A program made the position numbers and the translations under genes. A DNA stretch of 64,000 nucleotides. It comes from Acidobacteriota bacterium. Lineage in GTDB: Bacteria > Acidobacteriota > Aminicenantia > Aminicenantales > Saccharicenantaceae. Each line of letters begins with the position of its first letter. Position 1 is the stretch's first letter. The stretch covers positions 1 to 64,000 of the forward strand of contig JAKQUO010000042.1 in NCBI GenBank assembly GCA_029569255.1, given 5' to 3'. Of this stretch, positions 34,913 to 42,522 are shown piece by piece. Below the pieces are notes generated by a model that did not search any database, was not told the DNA's origin, and saw only the letters and a list, made by a program, of their open reading frames with translations.

Positions 34913-36256
34913 CTAGCGGATGATATAGGGGACGAGGGCCCTCTCCATGTTGATCCGGCCGTAGCCGGCGCGGTCGTCGCGGCCGGGCAGGGACGCCGCG
35001 TTGATGTCGTTGGCGGTGTAGCGGATGATCCACATGATCTGTTCGGGCGCGAGGTCGGGCTTGAGGCTCCGGATGAGCGCGGCCAGCCCGGCCGCCTGCG
35101 GCGCCGCGGCCGAGGTCCCGGAGGCGAAGACGTAGGGCGGCCGGCCGGGGCCGACGTAGGCCTGCGGGACGGGGCCGAGGAGCCAGACGCCCGGCGCGGC
35201 CACGTCGACCTCGGGACCGAAGCTCGAGAAGGAGGCGATGGCGTCGTCGGCGTCGCTCGCGGCCACGGCCAGGACGGTCTCGTCGTAGGCGGCCGGATAG
35301 AGGACGGGCCCGCCGCTGTTCCCCGCCGCCGCGACCACGACGGCCCCGTGGTCGCGGGCGTAGCGGCAGGCGTCCTCGAGGTAGGGGTCGGGGACATCGC
35401 CGCCGAGGCTGACGTTGATGACGCCGGCCCCTTGGTCGGTCGCCCAGACGATGCCGTCGATCATCCAGCTGTAGTAGCCGTCGCCGCGGTTGTCGACGAC
35501 CTTGACCGGCAGGACGCGGCAGCCCCTGGCGACGCCGGCGATGCCGACGCCGTTGTCCGTGTCGGCGGCGGCGATCCCGGCGACGTGGGTCCCGTGCCAG
35601 TGGTCGTCGTCGGCGCTGTCGTCCCCGTTGACGAAATCGCGCCCGGGGCCGACGACCTTGTAAGCGAGGTCGGGGTGGTTCCGGTCGACGCCGGTGTCGA
35701 GGACGGCGATGACGACCCCGGGATCGCCCCGGACCTCGTCCCAGGCCGGCACGGCCTTGACATCGGCGCCGGCCGTCAGCCGGACTCTGAGGCCGCCGCC
35801 GATCTCCAAGTACCCGCCGAGGTTGCGGAGATTGTATTGATAGGCGCCGAAATACGGGTCGTTGGGGACGTCGGCGATACGGGTCCGGGGGTCGGGGCCG
35901 GCCGACTCGACGGCGCCGTCGCCCCGGAGCGCGGTCAGGGCCTCGGCGACGGAAACGCCCGGGGCCGTCCGGGCGCTGTAGACCCGGACGGCCGGGATGG
36001 CGTGGGCGTCCGGGAAGCCGTGGGCGCGGAGCCGCTCCCGGGCCGGGCCGTCGGGGACGTCGGCTCGGAACCGGACCAGGACCCGGTCCGAGGCGCATCC
36101 GAGGGAGCCGGGCGGGCCGGTCTCGGACATCCGCTCCAAGCGGACGGGGCGGTCGCCCGCGGCGACGGCGCCGCCGCGGTCCAGGCCGCAGCCGGCGAGA
36201 ACGACGACGGCGGCCGCGGCCAGGGATCCGACGACCGTTCCCCTCGTTCGTGTCAT
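34913..36256 (-). CDS. Subtilisin-like serine protease, lipoprotein
   Basis: This 447-residue S8 protease has a lipobox (LAGC, Cys23), so it is a periplasmic or surface lipoprotein. A propeptide-like part (about 55-130) precedes the catalytic domain. The triad is Asp187 (VLDTG), His221 (HGTHVAG) and Ser382 (SGTSAAAP), with oxyanion Asn313. All key residues are intact, so it should be active. It sits between an outer-membrane barrel gene and recN; its target is unknown, but its neighbours suggest envelope protein quality control. Confidence 0.92.
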   Translation of the reverse strand: MTRTRGTVVGSLAAAAVVVLAGCGLDRGGAVAAGDRPVRLERMSETGPPGSLGCASDRVLVRFRADVPDGPARERLRAHGFPDAHAIPAVRVYSARTAPGVSVAEALTALRGDGAVESAGPDPRTRIADVPNDPYFGAYQYNLRNLGGYLEIGGGLRVRLTAGADVKAVPAWDEVRGDPGVVIAVLDTGVDRNHPDLAYKVVGPGRDFVNGDDSADDDHWHGTHVAGIAAADTDNGVGIAGVARGCRVLPVKVVDNRGDGYYSWMIDGIVWATDQGAGVINVSLGGDVPDPYLEDACRYARDHGAVVVAAAGNSGGPVLYPAAYDETVLAVAASDADDAIASFSSFGPEVDVAAPGVWLLGPVPQAYVGPGRPPYVFASGTSAAAPQAAGLAALIRSLKPDLAPEQIMWIIRYTANDINAASLPGRDDRAGYGRINMERALVPYIIR

Positions 36257-36271
36257 GGCCCTCTCCTCGCC

Positions 36272-37048
36272 TCAGAATCCGTAAAGGGCGCCGATGGAGA
36301 AGAGACCGTCGGCCCCTCCGCCGCCGGCCGCGAGCCCGGCCTTCACCTTGACCTTGACGGGCCCGCCCACCCGGACCTCGGCGCCGAGCGCCAGGGCCAG
36401 GGCGAAGTCGCCCCGGACCCGGCTCGTCTCCTCGCCCCCGAGCTCGCCCAGGGTCTCCGCCATCCGGAAGCCGGCCCAGAGCAGGCGGGCGCTCACCTCG
36501 GCGAACGGCACGATCCGGGGCCCGAAGGCCAGGTAGGCCAGCCGCGGGCCGGCGGAGAGCTCGAGCCAGTCCGGCCGGCCCGTGGCCCGTCCCTCGACGG
36601 CGAAGCCCTCGAGGGGCCAGGACCGGGCCGCCCCGGAGGAATAGACGATCCGGCCGGCCGCCCCGATCTCGAATCGGCCGGCTCTTTTCACCGGCGCGGC
36701 GGCCTCGGCGGCCAGGCTCAGGCCGGACATGTTCGCGCCCCGGAATTCCAGGGAGATGGGCAGGGTGCCGAAGGCGAGTCTCGAGGGGTTGACCAGGGAA
36801 AAGCCGGCGGCGAAGCTGAACACGAGCCCGCCCGAGAAGCCGACCTCGGCCTGGGCCCCGAAGGCGTGGGCCCGAAGCTTCGAGGGGCCGCCGCCGCCCC
36901 AGGCGACGGTCCGGGCGAAGTGATCGTAGGCCAATCCGGCCGAGAACGAGGTGACGTGGAACTGCTTCGCCTCGGCCCGGCCGGCGGCCAGCAGGGCCAG
37001 GACGGCCAGCGCCAGGGCGCTCCTCCGCCGCCGGTCGCGCTCTTCCAT
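36272..37048 (-). CDS. Predicted outer-membrane beta-barrel protein
   Basis: This 258-residue protein has a signal peptide (about 1-27, GRAEA) and then a series of short amphipathic strands with Gly and aromatic residues, ending LYGF. This is the look of an 8-to-12-strand outer-membrane barrel. The frame is open further upstream, but the ATG at 37048 gives the signal peptide. No specific family is recognised. It lies behind bamD, whose product helps insert such barrels. Confidence 0.7.
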   Translation of the reverse strand: MEERDRRRRSALALAVLALLAAGRAEAKQFHVTSFSAGLAYDHFARTVAWGGGGPSKLRAHAFGAQAEVGFSGGLVFSFAAGFSLVNPSRLAFGTLPISLEFRGANMSGLSLAAEAAAPVKRAGRFEIGAAGRIVYSSGAARSWPLEGFAVEGRATGRPDWLELSAGPRLAYLAFGPRIVPFAEVSARLLWAGFRMAETLGELGGEETSRVRGDFALALALGAEVRVGGPVKVKVKAGLAAGGGGADGLFSIGALYGF

Positions 37049-37074
37049 GAAGGGCCCTCCCAGACCCGCCGGGG

Positions 37075-37899
37075 TCAGTCCTTTTTCTGCGCGGCCGCGG
37101 CCGCCGCGGCTTTCTTCAACCGCTCGATCTCGGCCAGCTTCTTCGCGGCGGTCTTGGCCAGCTTCTGCCCGGAGTAGTCCGAAACCACCTTGGAGAAGAA
37201 GGGAGCGGCCTGGTCGTAGAGCCGGAGCTGGAAGTTGCAGTCCCCGAGATAGAAATAGACCTTGTCCAGCCGCGAATACTCCGGGTAGGTCGACATGACC
37301 TCCATCAGGCGGCTGAGGGCCGCCCGGTAAGATCTCCGGCCGTGATAGCTGATGGCGATCTCGGTGCTGTGGGAGGCCAGGCGCTCCTCGCACTCCTTGA
37401 CCCGCTCCTGGGCCTGCTTGGCCTGGTCGCTGGCCGGATAGTCGGCGATGACCTTCTTGAACTCCGCCAGCGCCTGGATCGTCCGGGACGGGTCGCGGCC
37501 CGGCCTCAGCATCTTCTTGAAGAAGGTCATGGCGACCTGGTATTGGCTGTAGGCCGCCGACGGCGAATAGGGGTAGGTCCGGATGAACTCCCGGTACTCC
37601 GCCGCGGCCAGGATCATGTTGCTCTCGTCGCCCTTGCGGAAATAGGCGTCGGCGATGAGCAGCTTGGCCCGCTGGGCGTAGAAGCTCTTGGGGAACGAGT
37701 CGATGACCTGGCGGAGGTAGAGGATGCCCTTCTCCATGTCGCTCTTGATCGAGGCCTCGCCGAGCCTGTAAAGGGCCTCGTCGGAGCCGGACAGGTCGGC
37801 GGCGAGAGCGACCGGCTTCTTCCGGCACCCCGGCGCGGCCGCGGCGAGGAGGACGGTGAGGAGCAGGACGGCGGTCTTCGTTGCGGCGGTTCGGGTCAT
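37075..37899 (-). CDS. bamD: Outer-membrane assembly lipoprotein BamD
   Basis: This 274-residue TPR lipoprotein has its lipid-modified Cys at position 25 (APGC) and about five tetratricopeptide-like repeats (EALYRLGEASI, AAAEYREFIRTYPYS, ALAEFKKVIADYPAS and others). BamD is the essential partner of BamA in inserting beta barrels. The C-terminus is a Lys/Ala-rich helix. The ATG overlaps the rpe stop as ATGA. This gene shows that the cell has an outer membrane. Confidence 0.9.
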   Translation of the reverse strand: MTRTAATKTAVLLLTVLLAAAAPGCRKKPVALAADLSGSDEALYRLGEASIKSDMEKGILYLRQVIDSFPKSFYAQRAKLLIADAYFRKGDESNMILAAAEYREFIRTYPYSPSAAYSQYQVAMTFFKKMLRPGRDPSRTIQALAEFKKVIADYPASDQAKQAQERVKECEERLASHSTEIAISYHGRRSYRAALSRLMEVMSTYPEYSRLDKVYFYLGDCNFQLRLYDQAAPFFSKVVSDYSGQKLAKTAAKKLAEIERLKKAAAAAAAQKKD

Positions 37900-38558
37900 G
37901 ACGTCTTCCTGGCGATGGCTTTCAGGGCCTTGACGGCCGCGGCGGGGTCCGGGGCCTCGTAAACCGCCGACCCGGCGACGACGATCTCCATGCCGGCGGC
38001 GATGATGTCCTCGGCGTTGTCGAGCTTGATCCCCCCGTCGACCTCGATCGGGATGCGGAACCCCTCGGCCCGGATCCAGTCCCTGAGCCGGCGGATCTTG
38101 TCGCGGCAGGAGGGGATGAAGGCCTGGCCGCCCCAGCCGGGATCGACCGACATGATCAGGACGAAGTCGAGCTCGGGGAGGACCTCCTTCAGGGTCTCGA
38201 TGGGGGTGGCCGGATTGAGGGCCGCGCCGGCCTTCCGGCCGAGGCCCCGGATCATGGTCAGGTCCTTGTGGAGATGGGCCGTCGCCTCGACGTGGATGGA
38301 GATCCAGTCGGCCCCGGCCTCGTGGAAGAGCGGCACGAAGCGCCGGGGCTCCTCGACCATGAGATGGACGTCGATCGGCAGGCGGGTCTCGCGCCTGACG
38401 GCGGCCACGAGCTGGGGCCCGAGGGTCAGGTTGGGCACGAAATGACCGTCCATGACGTCGACGTGGATGAGATCGGCGCCGGCCGCCTCGGCCAGGCGGA
38501 CCGCGTCGCCGATCCGGGCGAAGTCGGCGGAGAGGATGGACGGGGCGATGAGGGCCAT
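37896..38558 (-). CDS. rpe: Ribulose-phosphate 3-epimerase
   Basis: This 220-residue TIM-barrel enzyme interconverts ribulose 5-phosphate and xylulose 5-phosphate in the pentose phosphate pathway. Metal and catalytic motifs are HVDVMDGHFVPNLT (Asp in VDVMD), HLMVEEP, MSVDPGWGGQAF and EVDGGI. It lies between a PASTA protein and bamD with overlapping stops and starts (TGATG and ATGA). Confidence 0.96.
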   Translation of the reverse strand: MALIAPSILSADFARIGDAVRLAEAAGADLIHVDVMDGHFVPNLTLGPQLVAAVRRETRLPIDVHLMVEEPRRFVPLFHEAGADWISIHVEATAHLHKDLTMIRGLGRKAGAALNPATPIETLKEVLPELDFVLIMSVDPGWGGQAFIPSCRDKIRRLRDWIRAEGFRIPIEVDGGIKLDNAEDIIAAGMEIVVAGSAVYEAPDPAAAVKALKAIARKTS

Positions 38559-39271
38559 CAGCGGCTGACCTCGAACGAGATGCGGTTGCGCTTCCGGACG
38601 CAGTAGCCGTTCGGCGGGTCCTGCTTGACGATCAGGCCGGCCGTCGCCCCGGGGTAATAGACGTAGCGGAGGTCGGCGACCTTGAAGCCCCAGGCGTTGA
38701 GCCGGCCGATGACCCCCTCGGCCCTGAGGCCGATGAGGTCGGGCATGACGTAGCGGGCGTCGAGGGCGCCTTGGCTGAGGAGAAGTCCGACCGGGAAGCC
38801 GCGCTCGACCGCCGTCCCGGGCTCGGGCTTCTGGGCCAGGAGGCGGCCGGCGGGGAGCCGGGGCGTGTGGACCTGGCTCATCTTGCCGCGGGCCAGGCCG
38901 GCGGCCTGGAGAAGGGTCAGGGCCTCGTCGAGGGGCTTCCCGGCCAGGCCGGGGACGGCGACGACGCCGCTGCCCGAGCTGGTCACGACCTGGACCGGCA
39001 TCGTCGTGCGGATGCGCGAACCCGCCGCGGGCTCCTGGCGGGCGATGAGGCCCCTTTCGACGCGGTCGTTCGGCTCCGTGCCCTTCAGGGCCAGCGACAG
39101 ATCCTTCTTGGACAGGTCGGCGCGGGCCTGGGCGACGGCCTTGCCGGCGAGGTCGGGCACGGAGACGACCTCGCTCTTGAGCAGGACCCGGGAGAAGATG
39201 ACGGCGCTGAGGAAGAAGAGGATGAGTAAGAGGAGCGCCGCCGCCGCCGGAAAGAGAGCTCTTTGGGCCAT
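38558..39271 (-). CDS. Membrane-anchored PASTA-domain protein
   Basis: This 237-residue protein has one N-terminal membrane segment (about 7-28) and three PASTA domains (about 35-98, 103-167 and 172-236), each with the xVPDLxGxxxxxA start and the QxPxxG end. PASTA domains bind muropeptides or peptidoglycan. No kinase or transpeptidase domain is attached, unlike most PASTA proteins. It heads a seven-gene operon rich in envelope genes and could sense or localise to the cell wall. Confidence 0.9.
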   Translation of the reverse strand: MAQRALFPAAAALLLLILFFLSAVIFSRVLLKSEVVSVPDLAGKAVAQARADLSKKDLSLALKGTEPNDRVERGLIARQEPAAGSRIRTTMPVQVVTSSGSGVVAVPGLAGKPLDEALTLLQAAGLARGKMSQVHTPRLPAGRLLAQKPEPGTAVERGFPVGLLLSQGALDARYVMPDLIGLRAEGVIGRLNAWGFKVADLRYVYYPGATAGLIVKQDPPNGYCVRKRNRISFEVSR

Positions 39272-39305
39272 CTTCGATGTTCTTCGATGTCGAGTCCGCA
39301 GGCTA

Positions 39306-39334
39306 TTATTATCACAAGTCCGGAACCGTGTAAA
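39306..39334 (-). promoter_or_regulatory. Promoter of the PASTA-to-miaB operon
   Basis: TTTACA (39329-39334) and TAATAA (39306-39311) are 17 bases apart on the minus strand. It is back to back with the ltaE promoter, with 11 bases between the two -35 boxes. Confidence 0.5.
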
Positions 39335-39345
39335 CGCGGCCCGCG

Positions 39346-39374
39346 TTGCGCCCTCCCGGGACGCGGGTTATAAT
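39346..39374 (+). promoter_or_regulatory. Promoter of ltaE
   Basis: TTGCGC (39346-39351) and a perfect TATAAT (39369-39374) are 17 bases apart. Confidence 0.6.
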
Positions 39375-39395
39375 GCCGTTCACGGAGGCCCGACC

Positions 39396-40433
39396 ATGCC
39401 CGTCACCACCTATTCGGATTTCCGCAGCGATACCGTCACCAGGCCCACGGAGAAGATGCGCCGGGCCATGGCCGAGGCCGCCGTCGGCGACGACGTCCTC
39501 GGCGACGACCCGACCGTCCAGGAGCTCGAGCGGAGGTCGGCCGAGGCCATGGGCAAGGAGGCGGCGCTCTTCTGCCCCTCGGGGACCATGGCCAACTCGA
39601 TCGCGGTCAAGATGTGGACCGGCGCCCTCGAGGAGGTCATCGTCGAGGAGCGCTCCCACATCTACAACATGGAATCGACCCACATGACCTTCATCTCCGG
39701 CGTGACGCCGCGGCCGGTCCGGTCGGCGCGGGGGGCCATGGACCCGAAGGACGTCCTGGCCGCCGTGCGCAAGCCGAACGTCCACACGCCCCGCACCTCG
39801 TTGATCTGTCTCGAGAACACCCACAACAACTGGGGCGGCGCGGTCGTGCCGCTCGACAACTTCCGGGCCATGAGGCGCATCGCCGACGAGCACGGCCTCA
39901 AGGTCCACCTCGACGGGGCCCGGATCTTCAACGCCAGCGTCGCCTCGGGCGTGCCGGTCCGCGCCTTCGCCGGCGAGGTCGACTCGCTCCAGTTCTGCCT
40001 GTCCAAGGGGCTCTCGGCCCCGGTCGGCTCGGTCCTGGCCGGGCCGAGGGAGCGGCTCGAGCTCGGCCGCCGGCTGCGCAAGGCCCTGGGCGGCGGCATG
40101 CGCCAGGTCGGCGTCCTGGCCGCGCCGGGGCTCATCGCCCTGACCGAGATGGTCGACCGGCTCGAGGAGGACCACATCCGGGCCAAGGCGCTGGCCCGCG
40201 GCATCGCCGGCCTCCCGGGCGTCAGGCTCGATCCCGGGACGGTCGAGACCGACATCGTCATCTTCGGCTTCGAGCACCCGGCGCTCACGGTCCCGGCCCT
40301 GCTCGAGAAGATGAGGGAGAAGGGCGTCCTGGCCCTGGCCATCTACGGCGGGGTGCGCATGGTCACCCACAAGGACGTCGGGGACGCCGACGTCGAGCGG
40401 GCCATCCGGGCCTTCCGGGAGATCCTGGCTTAA
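39396..40433 (+). CDS. ltaE: Low-specificity threonine aldolase
   Basis: This 345-residue PLP enzyme splits threonine (and allo-threonine) into glycine and acetaldehyde. It starts DFRSDTVTRPTEKMR, the family signature; the PLP lysine is Lys204 in CLSKGLSAPVGS, and HLDGARIFNA carries the cofactor Asp. CGGAGG precedes the ATG, which I prefer to the longer open frame upstream. It converges with the Fe-S oxidoreductase gene, and the two stop codons overlap by four bases (TTAA). Confidence 0.94.
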   Translation: MPVTTYSDFRSDTVTRPTEKMRRAMAEAAVGDDVLGDDPTVQELERRSAEAMGKEAALFCPSGTMANSIAVKMWTGALEEVIVEERSHIYNMESTHMTFISGVTPRPVRSARGAMDPKDVLAAVRKPNVHTPRTSLICLENTHNNWGGAVVPLDNFRAMRRIADEHGLKVHLDGARIFNASVASGVPVRAFAGEVDSLQFCLSKGLSAPVGSVLAGPRERLELGRRLRKALGGGMRQVGVLAAPGLIALTEMVDRLEEDHIRAKALARGIAGLPGVRLDPGTVETDIVIFGFEHPALTVPALLEKMREKGVLALAIYGGVRMVTHKDVGDADVERAIRAFREILA

Positions 40434-42442
40434 AGGCGCTCGGCGACGATCTGGGCCACGTCCTTGACCGCGATGTCCCCGCGGCCCCCGTCCTTGAGCC
40501 CGTCGCGGAGCATGGTCAGGCAGAACGGGCAGGCCACGGCGGCCAGCGGCGCGCCCGCGCCGGCGACCTCGTCGGCCCGGAGACGGTTGATCCGCGTCCC
40601 GAGCGACTCCTCGGTCCACATCAGCCCGCCCCCGGCGCCGCAGCAGAAGCTGTCTTCGCCGTGGCGCCGCGGCTCCCGCGGCGGCCGTCCCGTGGCGGCG
40701 CGCAGGACGGCCCGCGGCTCCCGGATGATCCCGTTGTGGCGGCCGAGGTAGCAGGGGTCGTGGAAGACGCAGGCCTCGGCCGCCCCGGGCTTCAAAGGCA
40801 ACCGGCCGGACGCGATGAGCGATCCGATGAGCTCGACGTGCGAGACGACCTCGATCGCGGCCAGGCGCGCCCCGTCGTCCCCGGCGAGGCCCGGGACGCG
40901 GCCGGCGAGCTTCGGGTACTCGTGCTTCAGGGTGTTGTAGCCGTGCGGGCAGAACGTGACGATCTTCCGGACGCCGTAGGCCCTGAAAAGCGCGAGGTTC
41001 TCCAGGGCCAGGCTCTGGAACAGGTATTCGTGGCCCAGGCGCCGGGCCGAGTCGCCGCAGCACTTCTCCTCGGTCCCCAGCGTCCCGAAGGCGATCCCGG
41101 CGGCCCGCAGGACCTTGACCAGAGCCGCGGCGATCCCGCGGCCCGCGTCGTCGAAGGCGCCCATGCAGCCGACCCAGAGGAGGCACCCGGCGTCCGGGAC
41201 GTCTTTGATGTGCCGGACCCCCAGGGCCTCGCCCCACTCGGCCCGCTCGGCGAAGCCGATGTTCCAGGGGTTGGCGTTCGCCTCCAGGCCGCGGAAGAAG
41301 GCGTTGAGCTCCGGCGGAAACGCGCTCTCCATCAGCACCCGGCCGCGCCGGGCCCCGACGATCTTGCGGATGTGCTCGATCTCGACCGGGCACTCCTTCT
41401 GGCAGGCCCCGCAGGTCGTGCAGGTCCAGATCTCTCCCTCGGTGAACGTCGCCGGGACGAGCCCGGGCAGGCCGTCGCGCTTCTTCCCGACCAGGACCTT
41501 GCCGCCGTCGAGAAGGGCCCGCTTCATGTTGAACAGGATCATCTTGGGCGACAGGGGCTTGCCGCTGGCGAAGGCCGGGCAGGCGTCCTGGCAGCGGCCG
41601 CACTCCATGCAGGAGAACGCGTCCAGGTTGTCCTTCCAGGTGAGATCGGCGATCTTCTCGAGGCCGAAGACGTCCGATTTCTCGAGGTCGAGGGCCTCGA
41701 GCTCGCCGCCGGGGGCCGAGCGGCGGAGGAAGACGTTGAACGGCCCGGCGAACATGTGCAGGTACTTCGAGTGGGGGACGTAGGCGATGAAGGCGTAGAC
41801 GGCGACGAGGTGGGCCCACCAGCCGGCCTTGACGTGGGCGGCGGCGGCGGCGGCGCTCATCCCCGAGCGGCCGACGAGCCCGGCCAGCCAGGGGCCGAGG
41901 AAGGACCAGCGGGCCGTCCCGGGATCGTGGGCGACCTCGAAGGCCCGGAAATAGAGGAAGGTGGCCGTGGCCAGGGTGATCAGGAGATAGATGACGGCCG
42001 AGTCGCCCTTCGTCGTCCCGTAGGCCTTGGGCCGGACGACGAAGCGGCGGAAGGCCAGGAAGAGGACCGCGGCCATGACCGTGAAGGCCGCGACGTCGAT
42101 GACGAAGGAGAAGACGAGCCCGGGGCCGCCCCGGCCGAAGAGATAGAAGCCGGCGACGAAGCCCTCGAAGGTGTGCGACACGGTCATCGCGTCGAACGTC
42201 AGGGCGCCGTAGAAGAGGCCGGCGTGGAGAAGGCCCGTGGCCGGCCGCTCGCGGCGGATCGTGCACCGTTGGAGCCCGACCTTGGTCGCGGCGCGGACGA
42301 ACCGCGTCCAGAGGCCCCGGAACCGGTCCTCGGGCGCGCCGGCCAGGACGATCCGGAGGCGGCGGACGATCGGGACGAGGAAGGCGGCGGCCGTGGCCGG
42401 GATGAGCGCGGCCAGAACGAGCTTTTCCGGTGTCGTCAGCAT
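40430..42442 (-). CDS. Membrane Fe-S oxidoreductase (FadF / ETF:quinone type)
   Basis: This 670-residue protein has an N-terminal membrane part (about six segments in 1-240, with His residues that could bind heme), a double 4Fe-4S domain (CMECGRCQDACP and CTTCGACQKECP, about 280-370) and two CCG domains with CCGDSARR and CCGAGGGLMW. This order is that of the DUF224 group, including FadF and the membrane ETF:menaquinone oxidoreductases of fatty-acid degraders. I infer electron flow from acyl-CoA dehydrogenase and ETF to quinone. AAAGGAG precedes the ATG. Confidence 0.85.
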   Translation of the reverse strand: MLTTPEKLVLAALIPATAAAFLVPIVRRLRIVLAGAPEDRFRGLWTRFVRAATKVGLQRCTIRRERPATGLLHAGLFYGALTFDAMTVSHTFEGFVAGFYLFGRGGPGLVFSFVIDVAAFTVMAAVLFLAFRRFVVRPKAYGTTKGDSAVIYLLITLATATFLYFRAFEVAHDPGTARWSFLGPWLAGLVGRSGMSAAAAAAHVKAGWWAHLVAVYAFIAYVPHSKYLHMFAGPFNVFLRRSAPGGELEALDLEKSDVFGLEKIADLTWKDNLDAFSCMECGRCQDACPAFASGKPLSPKMILFNMKRALLDGGKVLVGKKRDGLPGLVPATFTEGEIWTCTTCGACQKECPVEIEHIRKIVGARRGRVLMESAFPPELNAFFRGLEANANPWNIGFAERAEWGEALGVRHIKDVPDAGCLLWVGCMGAFDDAGRGIAAALVKVLRAAGIAFGTLGTEEKCCGDSARRLGHEYLFQSLALENLALFRAYGVRKIVTFCPHGYNTLKHEYPKLAGRVPGLAGDDGARLAAIEVVSHVELIGSLIASGRLPLKPGAAEACVFHDPCYLGRHNGIIREPRAVLRAATGRPPREPRRHGEDSFCCGAGGGLMWTEESLGTRINRLRADEVAGAGAPLAAVACPFCLTMLRDGLKDGGRGDIAVKDVAQIVAERL

Positions 42443-42471
42443 GCCGGCACTCCTTTCCTCGCCGTCGCCCT

Positions 42472-42500
42472 TATTTACCGATTTGTCTCGGGCCTGTCAA
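42472..42500 (-). promoter_or_regulatory. Promoter of the Fe-S oxidoreductase gene
   Basis: TTGACA (42495-42500) and TAAATA (42472-42477) are 17 bases apart on the minus strand. Confidence 0.6.
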
Positions 42501-42510
42501 ATATGATAAT
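42483..42510 (+). promoter_or_regulatory. Possible promoter of cstA
   Basis: TTGTCT (42483-42488) and GATAAT (42505-42510) are 16 bases apart on the plus strand. This overlaps the opposite-strand promoter, so the two genes may exclude each other's transcription. Confidence 0.4.
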
Positions 42511-42522
42511 TAGGTCGCGGCC

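Noticed and set aside
33383-37177. Very long open frame of over 1200 codons antisense to recN, the subtilase and bamD
   Set aside because: It is a product of GC-biased codon use on the real strand. Its translation is low-complexity (Gly, Arg, Asp, Glu, Val), without domains, and the genes on the other strand have full motifs. The same applies to long antisense frames at 1039-3372, 28373-30694 and 39614-42526.
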